DNA of 64,000 nucleotides from an uncultured Oscillospiraceae bacterium (GTDB lineage Bacteria > Bacillota > Clostridia > Oscillospirales > Oscillospiraceae). Below are positions 14,912 through 23,439 of this stretch, piece by piece. Within the stretch, counting starts at the first letter, position 1; each line of letters opens with the position of its first letter. The stretch lies in the NCBI GenBank assembly GCA_934511165.1, contig CAKSWA010000004.1, forward strand, positions 1 to 64,000, in the 5' to 3' direction. Position numbers and translations under genes: made by a program. The notes under the pieces were generated by a model. That model worked only from the letters and a program-made list of their open reading frames with translations, was not told the DNA's origin and made no database searches.

Positions 14912-15862
14912 TCAGCACCACTCGCGGCTCTGGGGCTTGTTCTTCACCGGAGGGGTGTAGTCCGCGGGATACTCGGGTGCGGGGAGAGGCTCGGCGGTCT
15001 CCGCCTTCTTCCCCGGCGCGGGAGCGGCCGCGCGCGGTGCGCGGTTTTCGCGGTTATCGCGCGGACGGCGGCTGCGATCGCCGCGGCTGCCGCGGCGCGG
15101 CTCCTCCGCCGCTTCTCCGGCGGGACGCTCGTAGTTGACAACGACGCGGCGGTTCGGCTCCACGCCGGTGGAGCTGGTGGAAACGCCTTCGTAGTCCTGC
15201 AGCGCCGTGTGGATCACGTGGCGCTCGTAGGAGTTCATCGGTTCCAGCGCCATGCTGCGCTTATACTTGATCGCCTTCGCCGCCATCTTGTGGGCAAGAT
15301 GGACGAGGGATTCCTCGCGCTTGCTGCGGTAGCCCTCGGCGTCCACGCTGATGTGCATCCGCTTGTCGCTGCCGCGGTTGACGGCATAGTTCACAAGATG
15401 CTGGATGGCGTCGAGCGTTTCGCCGCGGCGGCCGATCACGGCGCCCATGTCGGGGCCGTCAAGCTTGACTTCCAGTCCGCCGCCTTCGCGCGCGGAAATG
15501 TCGATCGTGCACTCCACGCCCATGCGGTCGAGCAGGCCGCGAAGGAAGCTTTCCACTTCCTTTTCCTGGCTTCCGGCGGCGTATTCGCGCGCCACGGTCT
15601 TCTTCGGCTCGCTCTTTTTCGCGGTCTCGGGCTTTTTTGCCGGAGCTTTGACCGGCTGGGGCTTTACGCTCTTCGGCTCGGGCTGGCCGTCGTCATAGCT
15701 GACGCGGACGCGCGCCGGGACGGCACCGATGCCCAGAAAACCGCTGCGGCCCAGCTCCAGGATCTCGTAGGTGATGTCGTCCTCGGTGAGCTTGAGCTGT
15801 TCGAGAGCGGCGCGGATCGCGATCTCCTTCGTTTTGCCGGTGGTCTCTATGGATCGAATCAT
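14912..15862 (-). CDS. jag: RNA-binding protein Jag (KhpB/EloR; SpoIIIJ-associated)
   Basis: Cytoplasmic RNA-binding regulator linked to YidC and cell elongation in Gram-positives. The 316-residue protein has the Jag N-terminal domain (1-55, with GFLGIG), a Lys/Pro-rich linker, a KH domain with the GAVIGRRGETLD loop, an R3H domain (MNSYERHVIHTAL) and a basic, disordered C-terminal tail longer than usual (about 80 residues rich in Arg, Pro and Ala). I start at ATG 15862, seven bases after the yidC stop, with AAGGAG inside the end of yidC. Confidence 0.95.
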   Translation of the reverse strand: MIRSIETTGKTKEIAIRAALEQLKLTEDDITYEILELGRSGFLGIGAVPARVRVSYDDGQPEPKSVKPQPVKAPAKKPETAKKSEPKKTVAREYAAGSQEKEVESFLRGLLDRMGVECTIDISAREGGGLEVKLDGPDMGAVIGRRGETLDAIQHLVNYAVNRGSDKRMHISVDAEGYRSKREESLVHLAHKMAAKAIKYKRSMALEPMNSYERHVIHTALQDYEGVSTSSTGVEPNRRVVVNYERPAGEAAEEPRRGSRGDRSRRPRDNRENRAPRAAAPAPGKKAETAEPLPAPEYPADYTPPVKNKPQSREWC

Positions 15863-15869
15863 GTGTGTT

Positions 15870-17195
15870 TTACTCCTTCTCTTCGGCGGCGGGAGCTTCG
15901 GCCGTTTCCCCGGCAGTCTCGACCGTCTCCACGGTCTCAACGGCTTCGGTTTCGGCGAGCTGCGCCTTCGCCTCTTCGAGATCGGCCTCGCCCGCGGCAG
16001 CGGCTTCAGCGGTCTCGGCGGCGGCTTCCGCCTCGGTCACGTCATAGCGGTCCGCCACATAGGCACGGCCGCGGGCAAACCGGCGGGTGCCGACCTGCGA
16101 GGCAGGCAGCTCCGCGCCCGGATTCTTCGCGGCGCGCTCGGCGGCGCGGACCGCGGCAAGACGCTGCTCCTCGGCATTACGCTCCTGCGCGGCGAGGCGC
16201 TTCTTGCTTGTGTTGGCGTTGACCTGGGTCTTGCCCTCGGCTTTGAGACGCTCGGTCTCGGCGCGCTTGGCTTCCATTTCGGCGTCCTTCTTGCGCTGCG
16301 CCTCGTTGAACTCGGCCATCTCGGCATCGAGCTTCGTCTTGTAGTAGCGGTTGAGAAGGGCTTCCTGAATGATGCCGAGCACGCTCTGCTCGATCCAGTA
16401 CAGACCCATGGACACCGGCATGATGAAGCAGATGTAAACGCTCATCAGCGGCATAACGAGGTTCATGGTCTTGCTGGTCTGAGCAGTCTGGGCGTCCTGC
16501 GGGGGATTCATCTTCTGGGTGAGCTTCGTCTGGAGAACAGTGAGACCGGCGGAGATGAACGGGATGAGGAACATCAGCAGCGCGATGTACCAGAGGCCGT
16601 TCTGCCACTCCGTGGTGTTCCAGAACATGAGCGACGGCTTCTCGATCAGATTGAGACCGAGGAAGTGGAAGTTGATGTCCTTGAGCTGGCTGGCGAAGTC
16701 CGCCACGCCGGGGTTGGCGGCGATCTCGGCAAAGTGCTCGTGCAGCACATTGGCGATGGTCATCTGGGAATAGGCGTCCGCCTTGGCGGGGGCGGCGTAG
16801 TACCCGAGCTGGGCGACAACGTCGGTCAGCGTCGTGATGTGCTCCTGCGAAAGCTGCATGAGCGCGGTGAGCGGCTGACGCACCGCCTGATAGAGGATGA
16901 TGACGATCGGGAAGGGGATCAGCGTCCACAGGCAGCCGGACATCGGGTTGATCTTGGCTTCCTTATAGAGCTTGGCGACCTCTTCCTGATACTTCTGCTT
17001 GTTGGTGGCGTAACGCTTCTCCAGCTCCTTCACGCGGGGCGTGAGCATGGTGGTGCGCATCATGCTGTGCTTGCTCTTCATCTGGAAGGGCAGCATGATG
17101 AGCTTCACGAGGAGACCGAAGAGAAGGATCGCTCCGCCGTAGCTGCTGCAGATGTTGTAGAAGAACAGCAGCACGGAGCCGAAAATTTTGATCAT
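15870..17195 (-). CDS. yidC: Membrane protein insertase YidC/Oxa1
   Basis: Inserts proteins into the cytoplasmic membrane. The 441-residue Gram-positive-type protein has five predicted membrane segments: the first near residue 5-30, then the cytoplasmic coiled-coil loop (VKELEKRYATNKQKYQEE), further segments near 85-105, 200-220 and 255-290. It lacks the large periplasmic domain of proteobacterial YidC. The last 120 residues form a charged Lys/Arg then Ala/Glu-rich tail, long for the family. It has no lipoprotein signal, unlike Bacillus SpoIIIJ. It sits in the classic rpmH-rnpA-yidD-yidC-jag operon. Confidence 0.95.
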   Translation of the reverse strand: MIKIFGSVLLFFYNICSSYGGAILLFGLLVKLIMLPFQMKSKHSMMRTTMLTPRVKELEKRYATNKQKYQEEVAKLYKEAKINPMSGCLWTLIPFPIVIILYQAVRQPLTALMQLSQEHITTLTDVVAQLGYYAAPAKADAYSQMTIANVLHEHFAEIAANPGVADFASQLKDINFHFLGLNLIEKPSLMFWNTTEWQNGLWYIALLMFLIPFISAGLTVLQTKLTQKMNPPQDAQTAQTSKTMNLVMPLMSVYICFIMPVSMGLYWIEQSVLGIIQEALLNRYYKTKLDAEMAEFNEAQRKKDAEMEAKRAETERLKAEGKTQVNANTSKKRLAAQERNAEEQRLAAVRAAERAAKNPGAELPASQVGTRRFARGRAYVADRYDVTEAEAAAETAEAAAAGEADLEEAKAQLAETEAVETVETVETAGETAEAPAAEEKE

Positions 17196-17228
17196 AGAAG
17201 GTAACTCCCGTCTTTCAGCGTTGCCCGT

Positions 17229-17447
17229 TCAGGGCACAGGGTCATAAAAATCGTGTTCGCCGGTATGGAACGGATGGCACCGGCAGATGCGCTTGAATGC
17301 GAGCCAGCCTCCCTTGGCAGCGCCGTATTTCTCGATGGCTTCCAGCGCGTACTGGGAGCATGTCGGGATAAACCGGCAGCAGGGAGGCTTTCGGGGAGAG
17401 ATATTTTTCCGGTAAAATCGGATGAGCCAGAGAAGAACAGCTTTCAC
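17229..17447 (-). CDS. yidD: Membrane protein insertion efficiency factor YidD
   Basis: A 72-residue membrane-associated helper of YidC. The [12 protein letters not shown] motif and the [18 protein letters not shown] end define the family. Its ATG overlaps the rnpA stop by four bases (ATGA), so translation is coupled, and yidC follows 33 bases later. Confidence 0.96.
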   Translation of the reverse strand: MKAVLLWLIRFYRKNISPRKPPCCRFIPTCSQYALEAIEKYGAAKGGWLAFKRICRCHPFHTGEHDFYDPVP

Positions 17448-17794
17448 TGGGCAGTCTCCTCCCGCGTCAGCGAAAGCTTTCGGCAGGCGCGGAGAAAATC
17501 CCGCTCCAGGTCGCTATAGGCGGCGGTGACGCTGCGCGAGCGCGCAACAACCACAAGCTCCGCGCCGCGGCACAGCTCGGTCTCGTGGAGACGGTAGATC
17601 TCCCGCAGACGCCGCCGGACGCGGTTGCGCGTCACGGCGTGGCCAAGCCGGGTAGTGACGGTGAAGCCCACGCGGTTGCCGCCGGTTTTGTTCCGGTGGG
17701 TATACACAACGAGCGTCGGCGTGACCGCGCTTTTCCCTTTGGCGTACAGGCGGCGGAACTCGTAATTTTTCTTAATGGTTTCGGTAAACTCCAT
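17444..17794 (-). CDS. rnpA: Ribonuclease P protein component RnpA
   Basis: Protein subunit of RNase P, which with M1 RNA matures tRNA 5' ends. The 116-residue basic protein has the [10 protein letters not shown] start and the RNR-type RNA-binding helix ([14 protein letters not shown], about residues 53-66). Located between rpmH and yidD as in nearly all bacteria. Confidence 0.97.
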   Translation of the reverse strand: MEFTETIKKNYEFRRLYAKGKSAVTPTLVVYTHRNKTGGNRVGFTVTTRLGHAVTRNRVRRRLREIYRLHETELCRGAELVVVARSRSVTAAYSDLERDFLRACRKLSLTREETAQ

Positions 17795-17850
17795 TGGCGC
17801 TCACGTCCCTTTCACCGGAGGAAGGAATCGCTCCCGGCGAGAGGGGTTGC

Positions 17851-17985
17851 TCAGGCGGTGAGTTCCTTGCGGCCCTTGGCGCGGCGGCGGGCAAGAACCT
17901 TGCGGCCGTTGGCGGTGGACATTCTCTTGCGGAAGCCGTGCTCCTTGGCACGCTGGCGCTTCTTGGGCTGGTAAGTGCGGATCAT
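17851..17985 (-). CDS. rpmH: 50S ribosomal protein L34
   Basis: The 44-residue protein begins [20 protein letters not shown] and ends with the Arg/Lys-rich tail typical of L34. The longer open frame upstream (to 18138) is ignored because the family starts at this Met and AAAGGATGTG precedes it. First gene of the rpmH-rnpA-yidD-yidC-jag operon. Confidence 0.98.
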   Translation of the reverse strand: MIRTYQPKKRQRAKEHGFRKRMSTANGRKVLARRRAKGRKELTA

Positions 17986-18078
17986 AGGGGGACACATCCT
18001 TTCATATTTTTTCCCATTATTCTCAACACCGGATTTTCCGGCGCAGATGGCGAATAAGAGATAATCAGACAAATATGG

Positions 18079-18108
18079 ATTATATAGTAAAAAGGCGTAG
18101 TATGTCAA
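18079..18108 (-). promoter_or_regulatory. Sigma-A promoter of the rpmH operon
   Basis: Minus-strand TTGACA (18108-18103), 18-base spacer, perfect TATAAT (18084-18079). One of the best promoters in the window. The leader to rpmH is about 85 bases. Confidence 0.88.
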
Positions 18109-18120
18109 CCTTTTTTGCGC

Positions 18121-18153
18121 AAAAAGACGGCCGGACACGCATGTGTCCGGCCG
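18121..18153 (-). terminator. Terminator after the His-rich duplicated protein gene
   Basis: Perfect 11-bp stem (18128-18138 with 18143-18153), GCAT loop, followed on the minus strand by TCTTTTT. Confidence 0.9.
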
Positions 18154-18168
18154 CCGGTAAATCGCGGA

Positions 18169-18507
18169 TTACTTCTTTTCCTCGTGGTGCTCGTGGTGGG
18201 GCATATGCTCCGTCCAGCCGATGATCTCGCCTTCGTAGGTGACATCGGGAACTTCCACCGGCTCCACGGCCATTTCCTTCACGAACTCCGTCTCCACGAG
18301 CTCTTCCGGGTCTTCCTTGTGATGCTCGTGGTGCTCATGGCCTTCATGGTGGGGCATGTGCTCCGTCCAGCCGACAAGCTCACCTTCGTAGGTAACATCC
18401 GGAACTTCCACGGGCTCAACGGCCATTTCCTTCACGAATTCGGTCTCAACATACTCTTCGGCTTTTTCTTCCGCCTTGGTTTCGAGGGTCTTCTCTTCTT
18501 TGCTCAT
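18169..18507 (-). CDS. Duplicated His- and Glu-rich small protein of unknown function
   Basis: A 112-residue soluble acidic protein made of two near-identical 35-residue units (residues 20-54 and 71-105; only a Leu-Val to Ile-Ile change). Each unit runs from VETEFVKEM through VPDVTYEGE to GWTEHMPHH and is followed by a His/Glu cluster. There is no signal peptide or membrane segment. The His clusters suggest metal binding, which is inference. AAAGGA precedes the ATG, and a strong promoter and a strong terminator bracket it, so it is probably well expressed. I do not recognise the family. Repeat identity at protein level points to a recent duplication or to selection on the repeat. Confidence 0.8.
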   Translation of the reverse strand: MSKEEKTLETKAEEKAEEYVETEFVKEMAVEPVEVPDVTYEGELVGWTEHMPHHEGHEHHEHHKEDPEELVETEFVKEMAVEPVEVPDVTYEGEIIGWTEHMPHHEHHEEKK

Positions 18508-18592
18508 GGTTCTTCCGTCCTTTCATATCATTGCGGCAGGGATGAAAACCGCGCGGCCTCGCCGCTGCCGGGATTCCCTTGGGAACAACGAA

Positions 18593-18621
18593 AATATAGC
18601 ACGCAGGAAAAGCCGTGTCAA
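18593..18621 (-). promoter_or_regulatory. Sigma-A promoter of the duplicated His-rich protein gene
   Basis: Minus-strand TTGACA (18621-18616), 17-base spacer, TATATT (18598-18593); the leader is about 80 bases. Confidence 0.82.
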
Positions 18622-18679
18622 TCCGCTTTTTGTTAAGAAATCTCCCGGAAAATACACGAAAACTAACGATTCCGGCCAC

Positions 18680-19885
18680 TTATTTATCCGGGTGATAGTT
18701 TTTGGCGAGACCGCCCTCGGCGGTTTCGCGGTAAACGCGGTTCAAATCCCGCCCCGTTTCATACATTGTGTGGACAACGGTATCAAACGATATCTTGCTC
18801 GTCTCGGAGAGGAAGTTTGCCAGCGAGAGCGCGTTGATCGCGCGCATTGCGGCCACGGCGTTGCGCTCGATGCACGGGATCTGCACCAGTCCCCCGATGG
18901 GGTCGCACGTGAGGCCGAGATGGTGCTCCATGGCGACCTCGGCAGCATAGCCGATCTGGCCGAGACCCATTTCAAAAAGCTCGCCGAGCGCTGCGGCGGT
19001 CATGGAGCAGGCCGAGCCGATCTCCGCCTGGCAGCCGCACTCCGCGCCGGAGATGGAGGCGTTCGTCTTGATGAGATTGCCGATCACGCCGCCCGCGGCC
19101 AGCGCGCGCACCATGGCCTCATCGGAAAAGCCGCGCTCCTCCTGCATATACAGCAGCGCCGCCGGCATAACGCCGCTCGAACCGCACGTCGGCGCCGTGA
19201 CGATCTCGCCGCCGGAGGCGTTCTGCTCGGCCACCGCGAACGCATACGCGCACACGAGCCGGTTTTCCCGCGTCTGCGGGCTCTCGCCGATGTGGCGGCG
19301 GTTATAGAGATACTGCGCCTTGCGCTCGACCTCCAGCCCTCCCGGTAGCTCGCCGGTGCGCGTGAGACCGTCGGAAACGCTCTGCTTCATCGTGTTCCAG
19401 ATGGTGAAAAGATATTCGCGGATCCCCTCGCCTTCCCGCAGGAACACATAGTCGCTCAGGCGAAGCTTATTCGCGCTGCAAAAGGCCGAAATTTCGGCGT
19501 AGCTCTTCTCCGGGTATACCTCCGGCCGTTCGGTGTCCGGGCGGCCGGGAATGGAGATCGCCCCGCCGCCGACGGAAAGCGCGGTCATCTCGCCGGTGAG
19601 CGCGCCGTTTTTGTATGCGCGCAGCTCCATCGTGTTCGGGTGCGGCAAGTCGGTGCGCTCGGTGTTCCAGAGAATGCCGGCCGGCACCGGCGCGAGCGCA
19701 TCGCGCACGGCAACATCGGTCAGATGTCCGCGTCCGGTCAGGGCAAGCGAGCCGAAGAGCGTGACCTCATAGCGGTCGGCGTCCGGGTGCTCAGAGCGGA
19801 ACAGGCGGCAGGCGCGCCAGGGTCCGATGGTGTGGGAGCTGGACGGGCCTCGCCCGACGGAGTAGAGCTCACGCAGTGATTTCAT
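18680..19885 (-). CDS. sdaA: L-serine dehydratase, single-chain iron-sulfur type
   Basis: Deaminates L-serine to pyruvate and ammonia with a 4Fe-4S cluster. The 401-residue protein fuses the beta domain (SVGRGPSSSHTIGPWRA near residue 10) and the alpha domain (APTCGSSGVMPA; GAECGCQAEIGSACSM; CDPIGG with the cluster cysteines), as in E. coli SdaA. I start at ATG 19885, where the protein family begins and AAGGAA precedes; the frame is open further upstream inside queT. The start overlaps the queT stop by four bases. Why serine catabolism is coupled to queuine uptake here is not apparent. Confidence 0.95.
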   Translation of the reverse strand: MKSLRELYSVGRGPSSSHTIGPWRACRLFRSEHPDADRYEVTLFGSLALTGRGHLTDVAVRDALAPVPAGILWNTERTDLPHPNTMELRAYKNGALTGEMTALSVGGGAISIPGRPDTERPEVYPEKSYAEISAFCSANKLRLSDYVFLREGEGIREYLFTIWNTMKQSVSDGLTRTGELPGGLEVERKAQYLYNRRHIGESPQTRENRLVCAYAFAVAEQNASGGEIVTAPTCGSSGVMPAALLYMQEERGFSDEAMVRALAAGGVIGNLIKTNASISGAECGCQAEIGSACSMTAAALGELFEMGLGQIGYAAEVAMEHHLGLTCDPIGGLVQIPCIERNAVAAMRAINALSLANFLSETSKISFDTVVHTMYETGRDLNRVYRETAEGGLAKNYHPDK

Positions 19886-20418
19886 GCGGCGTTCTTCCTT
19901 TCCAAATGAAAGATTCGGGGGATGAGCGCGAGGAGCGGCATGCCGAGCAGAAACAGCACCCCCGCCTCGCCGAGTGCGACCTCCGCGCCGAAGAGCAGAA
20001 AGCTCGGCCAGAAGGCGTCGCGCGCGAAGCTCCACGCGAGCACCGCGCCGATGACGATGCCATTCCAGACCACGGGACTCAGGCATGCAAGAACGCGCTT
20101 TGCCGTGGAGGGCATCGCGCCGGTGCGGCGCGCCTCACGTCCGCATGCCGCGGCGCAAAGCCCCGCGCCGAGCGTGGCGAGCGAGCCGAAGATAACGTCC
20201 AGAATCCCGGCGGCGGAGATCATGTTTGCCAGAGCACAGCCGAGAAACAATCCGACGGACGTATACGGGAAGAAAACCGGCAGCACGCACAGTGCTTCCG
20301 AGATACGAAATTGCAGATTGCCGTAGCTGATGGGGGCGAGGAGCATCGTAAGAGCGGCATAGAGCGCGCCGACGACGGCGGGGATGATAAGCTTTTCGCG
20401 GAGATCGTTGCTGTTCAA
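19882..20418 (-). CDS. queT: QueT-family ECF transporter S component (queuosine precursor uptake)
   Basis: A 178-residue membrane protein with about six hydrophobic segments, starting LIIPAVVGALYAALTM and with the conserved APISYGNLQFRISEAL segment of QueT. QueT proteins are the substrate-binding subunit of ECF transporters for queuosine precursors, recruiting a shared energising module not seen in this window. I take TTG 20418 as start, with AGAGG eight bases upstream. It lies between queH (28-base gap) and sdaA (4-base overlap), so salvage and completion of queuosine are encoded side by side. Confidence 0.85.
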   Translation of the reverse strand: MNSNDLREKLIIPAVVGALYAALTMLLAPISYGNLQFRISEALCVLPVFFPYTSVGLFLGCALANMISAAGILDVIFGSLATLGAGLCAAACGREARRTGAMPSTAKRVLACLSPVVWNGIVIGAVLAWSFARDAFWPSFLLFGAEVALGEAGVLFLLGMPLLALIPRIFHLERKNAA

Positions 20419-20446
20419 GACGGGGTACCTCTTTCTGTGGTTCTGA

Positions 20447-21052
20447 TTACGAAATATCTTCGGGCAGACCGCAGCCGCACCAGCTCTGGCGGTACAGTCC
20501 GTATTCGTGCGAAAGTTCAATGCTCCGGCGGTAGCCGTCGCGCTTTTTAAAGTCGGACGGCAGCCAGGAAACGCCGTATTCCCCGGCGAGCTTTTCGCCG
20601 ATGGCGTTGATGAGCGGCGCATTCTTGTGCGGGGAGACGGTGAGCGTTGTGGCGAAATAGTCGTAGCCACCATCGCGGGCGGCCTCCGCCGTGCGCGAGA
20701 GACGGAGGACAAAGCACTCGGTACACCGCGCGCCGCCTTCGGGTTCGGCCTCCAGCCCCGCCGCAGCGAGACGGAACGCCGCCTCGTCCCGCTCCGGGAC
20801 AATCAGCCCGACGCCTTTGCCGAAAGGCGCGGCCTTCAGCAGATGCTTTTGCCAGTACAGCCGCTTTTCCCACTCCTCCGCCGGGAGGATGTTCGGGTTA
20901 TAGAAGAAAACGTCGATATCGAAATGCGGCGCGAGCCGCTCGAGGCACGCGCTCGAGCACGGGCCGCAGCAGCTGTGGAGAAGGAGCCGGGGGCGGGCAT
21001 CAAGCGACGCAATAAGCGTGTCCATCTCCCGCTGGTAGTTTCTCTGCTGCAC
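20447..21052 (-). CDS. queH: Epoxyqueuosine reductase QueH
   Basis: Catalyses the last step of queuosine formation in tRNA, reducing epoxyqueuosine; this is the non-QueG enzyme. The 201-residue protein has the family cysteines: HSCCGPCSSACL near the N terminus, CTECF in the middle and WCGCG near the C terminus, which bind an iron-sulfur cluster and a second metal site. Start is GTG 21052 with AGGAGG eight bases before it. First gene of a queH-queT-sdaA operon. Confidence 0.93.
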   Translation of the reverse strand: MQQRNYQREMDTLIASLDARPRLLLHSCCGPCSSACLERLAPHFDIDVFFYNPNILPAEEWEKRLYWQKHLLKAAPFGKGVGLIVPERDEAAFRLAAAGLEAEPEGGARCTECFVLRLSRTAEAARDGGYDYFATTLTVSPHKNAPLINAIGEKLAGEYGVSWLPSDFKKRDGYRRSIELSHEYGLYRQSWCGCGLPEDIS

Positions 21053-21063
21053 GGCGCTTCCCT

Positions 21064-21094
21064 CCTTCCCTTCCAAGGGAATACTTATATTATA
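21064..21094 (-). promoter_or_regulatory. queH promoter -10 and leader hairpin
   Basis: A perfect TATAAT on the minus strand (21094-21089) with only a weak TTGTTT-like -35, then a 7-bp hairpin (TTCCCTT/AAGGGAA) directly before the ribosome-binding site. The hairpin could affect initiation. Confidence 0.5.
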
Positions 21095-21120
21095 ATCTTT
21101 TTCGCGAAAAAACAAGGGCA

Positions 21121-21150
21121 TTGACGAAACTTGTGCAGCCAGAGTAAAAT
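21121..21150 (+). promoter_or_regulatory. Sigma-A promoter of the dCMP deaminase gene
   Basis: TTGACG (21121-21126), 18-base spacer, TAAAAT (21145-21150); divergent from queH. Confidence 0.65.
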
Positions 21151-21187
21151 GGACGGGATAACAAAGAAAAAGATAGGAGAAAAACCT

Positions 21188-21664
21188 ATGGACAACCGCC
21201 GCAGCAAGGAGAATTACTATCTCGACATTGCCGAGGCCGCTCTGGAGCGCAGCACCTGTCTCCGGCGGCAGTTCGGCGCGATCATCGTGCGTGACGACGA
21301 GATCGTCGCCACCGGCTACAACGGCGCGCCGCGCGGACGGCGCAACTGCTCCGATCTCGGCTATTGCGCCCGGCGCGAGCTGAATATCCCCGCCGGAGAG
21401 CGGTACGAGCTCTGCCGCAGCGTCCACGCCGAGGCAAACGCCATCATCTCCGCCGCGCGGCGCGACATGATGGGCGCAACGCTCTATCTCGTCGGGCACG
21501 ACGCCGTCACCGGCGAGCACTATCCGGAGACAACGCCCTGCGCCATGTGCCGCCGGCTCATCATCAACGCCGGCATATCGCAGGTCGTCTGCCGCACCGG
21601 ACGCAACGAGTATACGACCACGCTTGTCCGCGACTGGGTATATCACGATGACTCCATCGAGTGA
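21188..21664 (+). CDS. dCMP deaminase family protein (ComEB-like)
   Basis: Zinc-dependent deaminase converting dCMP to dUMP for thymidylate synthesis. The 158-residue protein has the catalytic SVHAEANAI motif (zinc His and proton-shuttle Glu) and the TPCAMC zinc cysteines, plus the inserted Cys-rich loop (RNCSDLGYCARR) typical of deoxycytidylate deaminases. ATG 21188 with AGGAG upstream. The next gene starts inside its last codons, so the two may be co-translated. Confidence 0.9.
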   Translation: MDNRRSKENYYLDIAEAALERSTCLRRQFGAIIVRDDEIVATGYNGAPRGRRNCSDLGYCARRELNIPAGERYELCRSVHAEANAIISAARRDMMGATLYLVGHDAVTGEHYPETTPCAMCRRLIINAGISQVVCRTGRNEYTTTLVRDWVYHDDSIE

Positions 21665-23381
21665 TACTGCGCGGAAAAACCGTCTCGACCGCCGCGACGC
21701 GCTCTTCTTTCTGCTGCTCGCGGCGGCCGCGGCGTTTTTCTTCTGGCGCGTCCGCTACAGCTTTGCGAACATCGATGAATCGTTCTATCCCACAATTGCC
21801 CGCCGTCTGACGCAGGGCGACCGGCTGTTCCTTGACGAGTGGCATGTTTCGCAGCTTTCGAGCGTGCTGCTGTATCTGCCCGTTTGGCTCTATGAGCGCC
21901 TGAACGGCGGGACAGACGGCATCTATCTCGTGCTCCGGTATCTCTTCGTGGCGGTGCAGAGTCTTGTCTCCGCCGCCGTCTATCTCCGGCTGCGGCGCTA
22001 CCACCGCGCCGGAGCGGCGGCGGGCGCGCTCGCGCTCGCCATGTATGCGCCGTTCGGCATCAACGCGCTCAGCTACAACTCGCTCGGCGTGCTCCTTCTC
22101 TCGCTGACCGGCGCGCTGCTCGTCCCCGCAGGGGAAAGAAGCCGCGCGGCGTATCTTCTCGCGGGGCTGTGCTTTGCCGGGACGGTGCTCTGCTGCCCGT
22201 ATCTGGCGCTTGTATATGTTCTGTACGCGCTTGCCGTGGTGCTGCTGCGAAAGCGCCCGGCGCGCCTTCCGGTGTTTTCGCTGCACGCGTTCGCCCTTTT
22301 CACGCTCGGCGCGGCGATCCTCGCGGCGGCGTTTTTCCTTCTCGGGCTTCGCGGCGCAGATCTTTCCCGGCTCCCCGCCGCACTGCAAGGCATTTTCTCC
22401 GACCCGGAGCACGCCGGGCGGACATCGTTTCTCCGCTCGCTGCTTCGGCTGGCGCTGCGGTATCCGTACCATGTATTGTACCACGCCCATCCCCTGCCGG
22501 GCACGTGTCTTCTTCTGATGCTCGCGCTTTCCCTCGCGGCGCTGCTGGACAAGCGCCGGGAACAGCACGCGGCGGCGTATTTTCTTGCCGGGACAGCATT
22601 GACCGCGGCGGCGGAAATTCTCTACGCCGTGCTCTGGCCGCACCCCAACTTTATGATGTACGCCGTAAACGTTCTTGCGCTGCTCTGCTTTGTGCTCACG
22701 CCGCCGTCAGACGCGGACGCGGCGCGGCGTCTCGCGCTGCTTTGGTGGCTGCCGGGGATGCTCTATTCCGCGCTCATCATTCTCGGCTCCAATCAGGGGC
22801 ACTTCGCAATCTTTTCCGCCGCGGCGAGCGCCGTTCCGTGCAGCGTGACAGTCGCTTTCCGAACGGCAAAACACGTTTTCCCCGAAAGAAAGCCGCTTCG
22901 CGCCGCGGCAGCCGCAGCGCTCGCGGTGCTCGTTCTCGCGCAGGCCGGCGGCACAGCCTATCTCCGGTACCGGAACGTTTTCTGGGGCGCAACGATCCAT
23001 GAGCAGACCGAGACCATCACCGAAGGGACGCACAAGGGGCTCATCGTTGAGCCGGAATCCGCGAAGCTCTACGCATCGACGCAGCCCGCCATGGCGGAGC
23101 TTGCGCGCCGCAGCGGCGGCGGGCGGGTTCTGGTGCTTACGGAATACACATGGATGAGCATGGGCGATTATCAAAACGCCGCCTACTCCCCGTGGCTCTC
23201 CGGCGTGAACGATACAACGCTCGACCGGCTGGAGATGTACTATGCGCTCTGCCCGGAAAACCGCCCCGCGGCTGCCTGGGCCGCCGCAGAGGACGCAGCG
23301 TGCGCCGAGGCGTTCTGTGCGCGGTTCGGTTATGCGGCGGAAACGACGCCGGACGGCATTTTCATGACGCCGGTACAATAA
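21648..23381 (+). CDS. Polytopic membrane protein, possible GT-C-type glycosyltransferase
   Basis: A 577-residue protein with about ten to eleven hydrophobic segments and a soluble C-terminal part of about 130 residues. After the first membrane segment it has NIDESFYPTIARRLTQGDR, an acidic pair in the first outer loop as in GT-C-fold, lipid-sugar-dependent glycosyltransferases (PMT/ArnT types). The C-terminal outer domain is not recognised. I start at ATG 21648, which overlaps the deaminase gene by 17 bases; no clear ribosome-binding site is present, so coupling is likely. Function is tentative; it could also be a polymer-processing membrane protein. Confidence 0.6.
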   Translation: MTPSSDTARKNRLDRRDALFFLLLAAAAAFFFWRVRYSFANIDESFYPTIARRLTQGDRLFLDEWHVSQLSSVLLYLPVWLYERLNGGTDGIYLVLRYLFVAVQSLVSAAVYLRLRRYHRAGAAAGALALAMYAPFGINALSYNSLGVLLLSLTGALLVPAGERSRAAYLLAGLCFAGTVLCCPYLALVYVLYALAVVLLRKRPARLPVFSLHAFALFTLGAAILAAAFFLLGLRGADLSRLPAALQGIFSDPEHAGRTSFLRSLLRLALRYPYHVLYHAHPLPGTCLLLMLALSLAALLDKRREQHAAAYFLAGTALTAAAEILYAVLWPHPNFMMYAVNVLALLCFVLTPPSDADAARRLALLWWLPGMLYSALIILGSNQGHFAIFSAAASAVPCSVTVAFRTAKHVFPERKPLRAAAAAALAVLVLAQAGGTAYLRYRNVFWGATIHEQTETITEGTHKGLIVEPESAKLYASTQPAMAELARRSGGGRVLVLTEYTWMSMGDYQNAAYSPWLSGVNDTTLDRLEMYYALCPENRPAAAWAAAEDAACAEAFCARFGYAAETTPDGIFMTPVQ

Positions 23382-23394
23382 CCGAACAGGCAAA

Positions 23395-23433
23395 ATCGCC
23401 GCCGTTTCACATCGGAAACGGCGGCGATCTTTT
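23395..23433. terminator. Bidirectional terminator between convergent genes
   Basis: Perfect 13-bp stem (23395-23407 with 23416-23428), 8-base loop, T-rich on both strands. Serves the membrane protein gene and the AGCS symporter gene. Confidence 0.88.
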
Positions 23434-23439
23434 TCTGCT

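Noticed and set aside
17851..18679. Replication origin beside rpmH
   Set aside because: rpmH often lies next to dnaA and oriC, but no dnaA, dnaN or cluster of DnaA boxes is visible here; the upstream gene is the His-rich protein.
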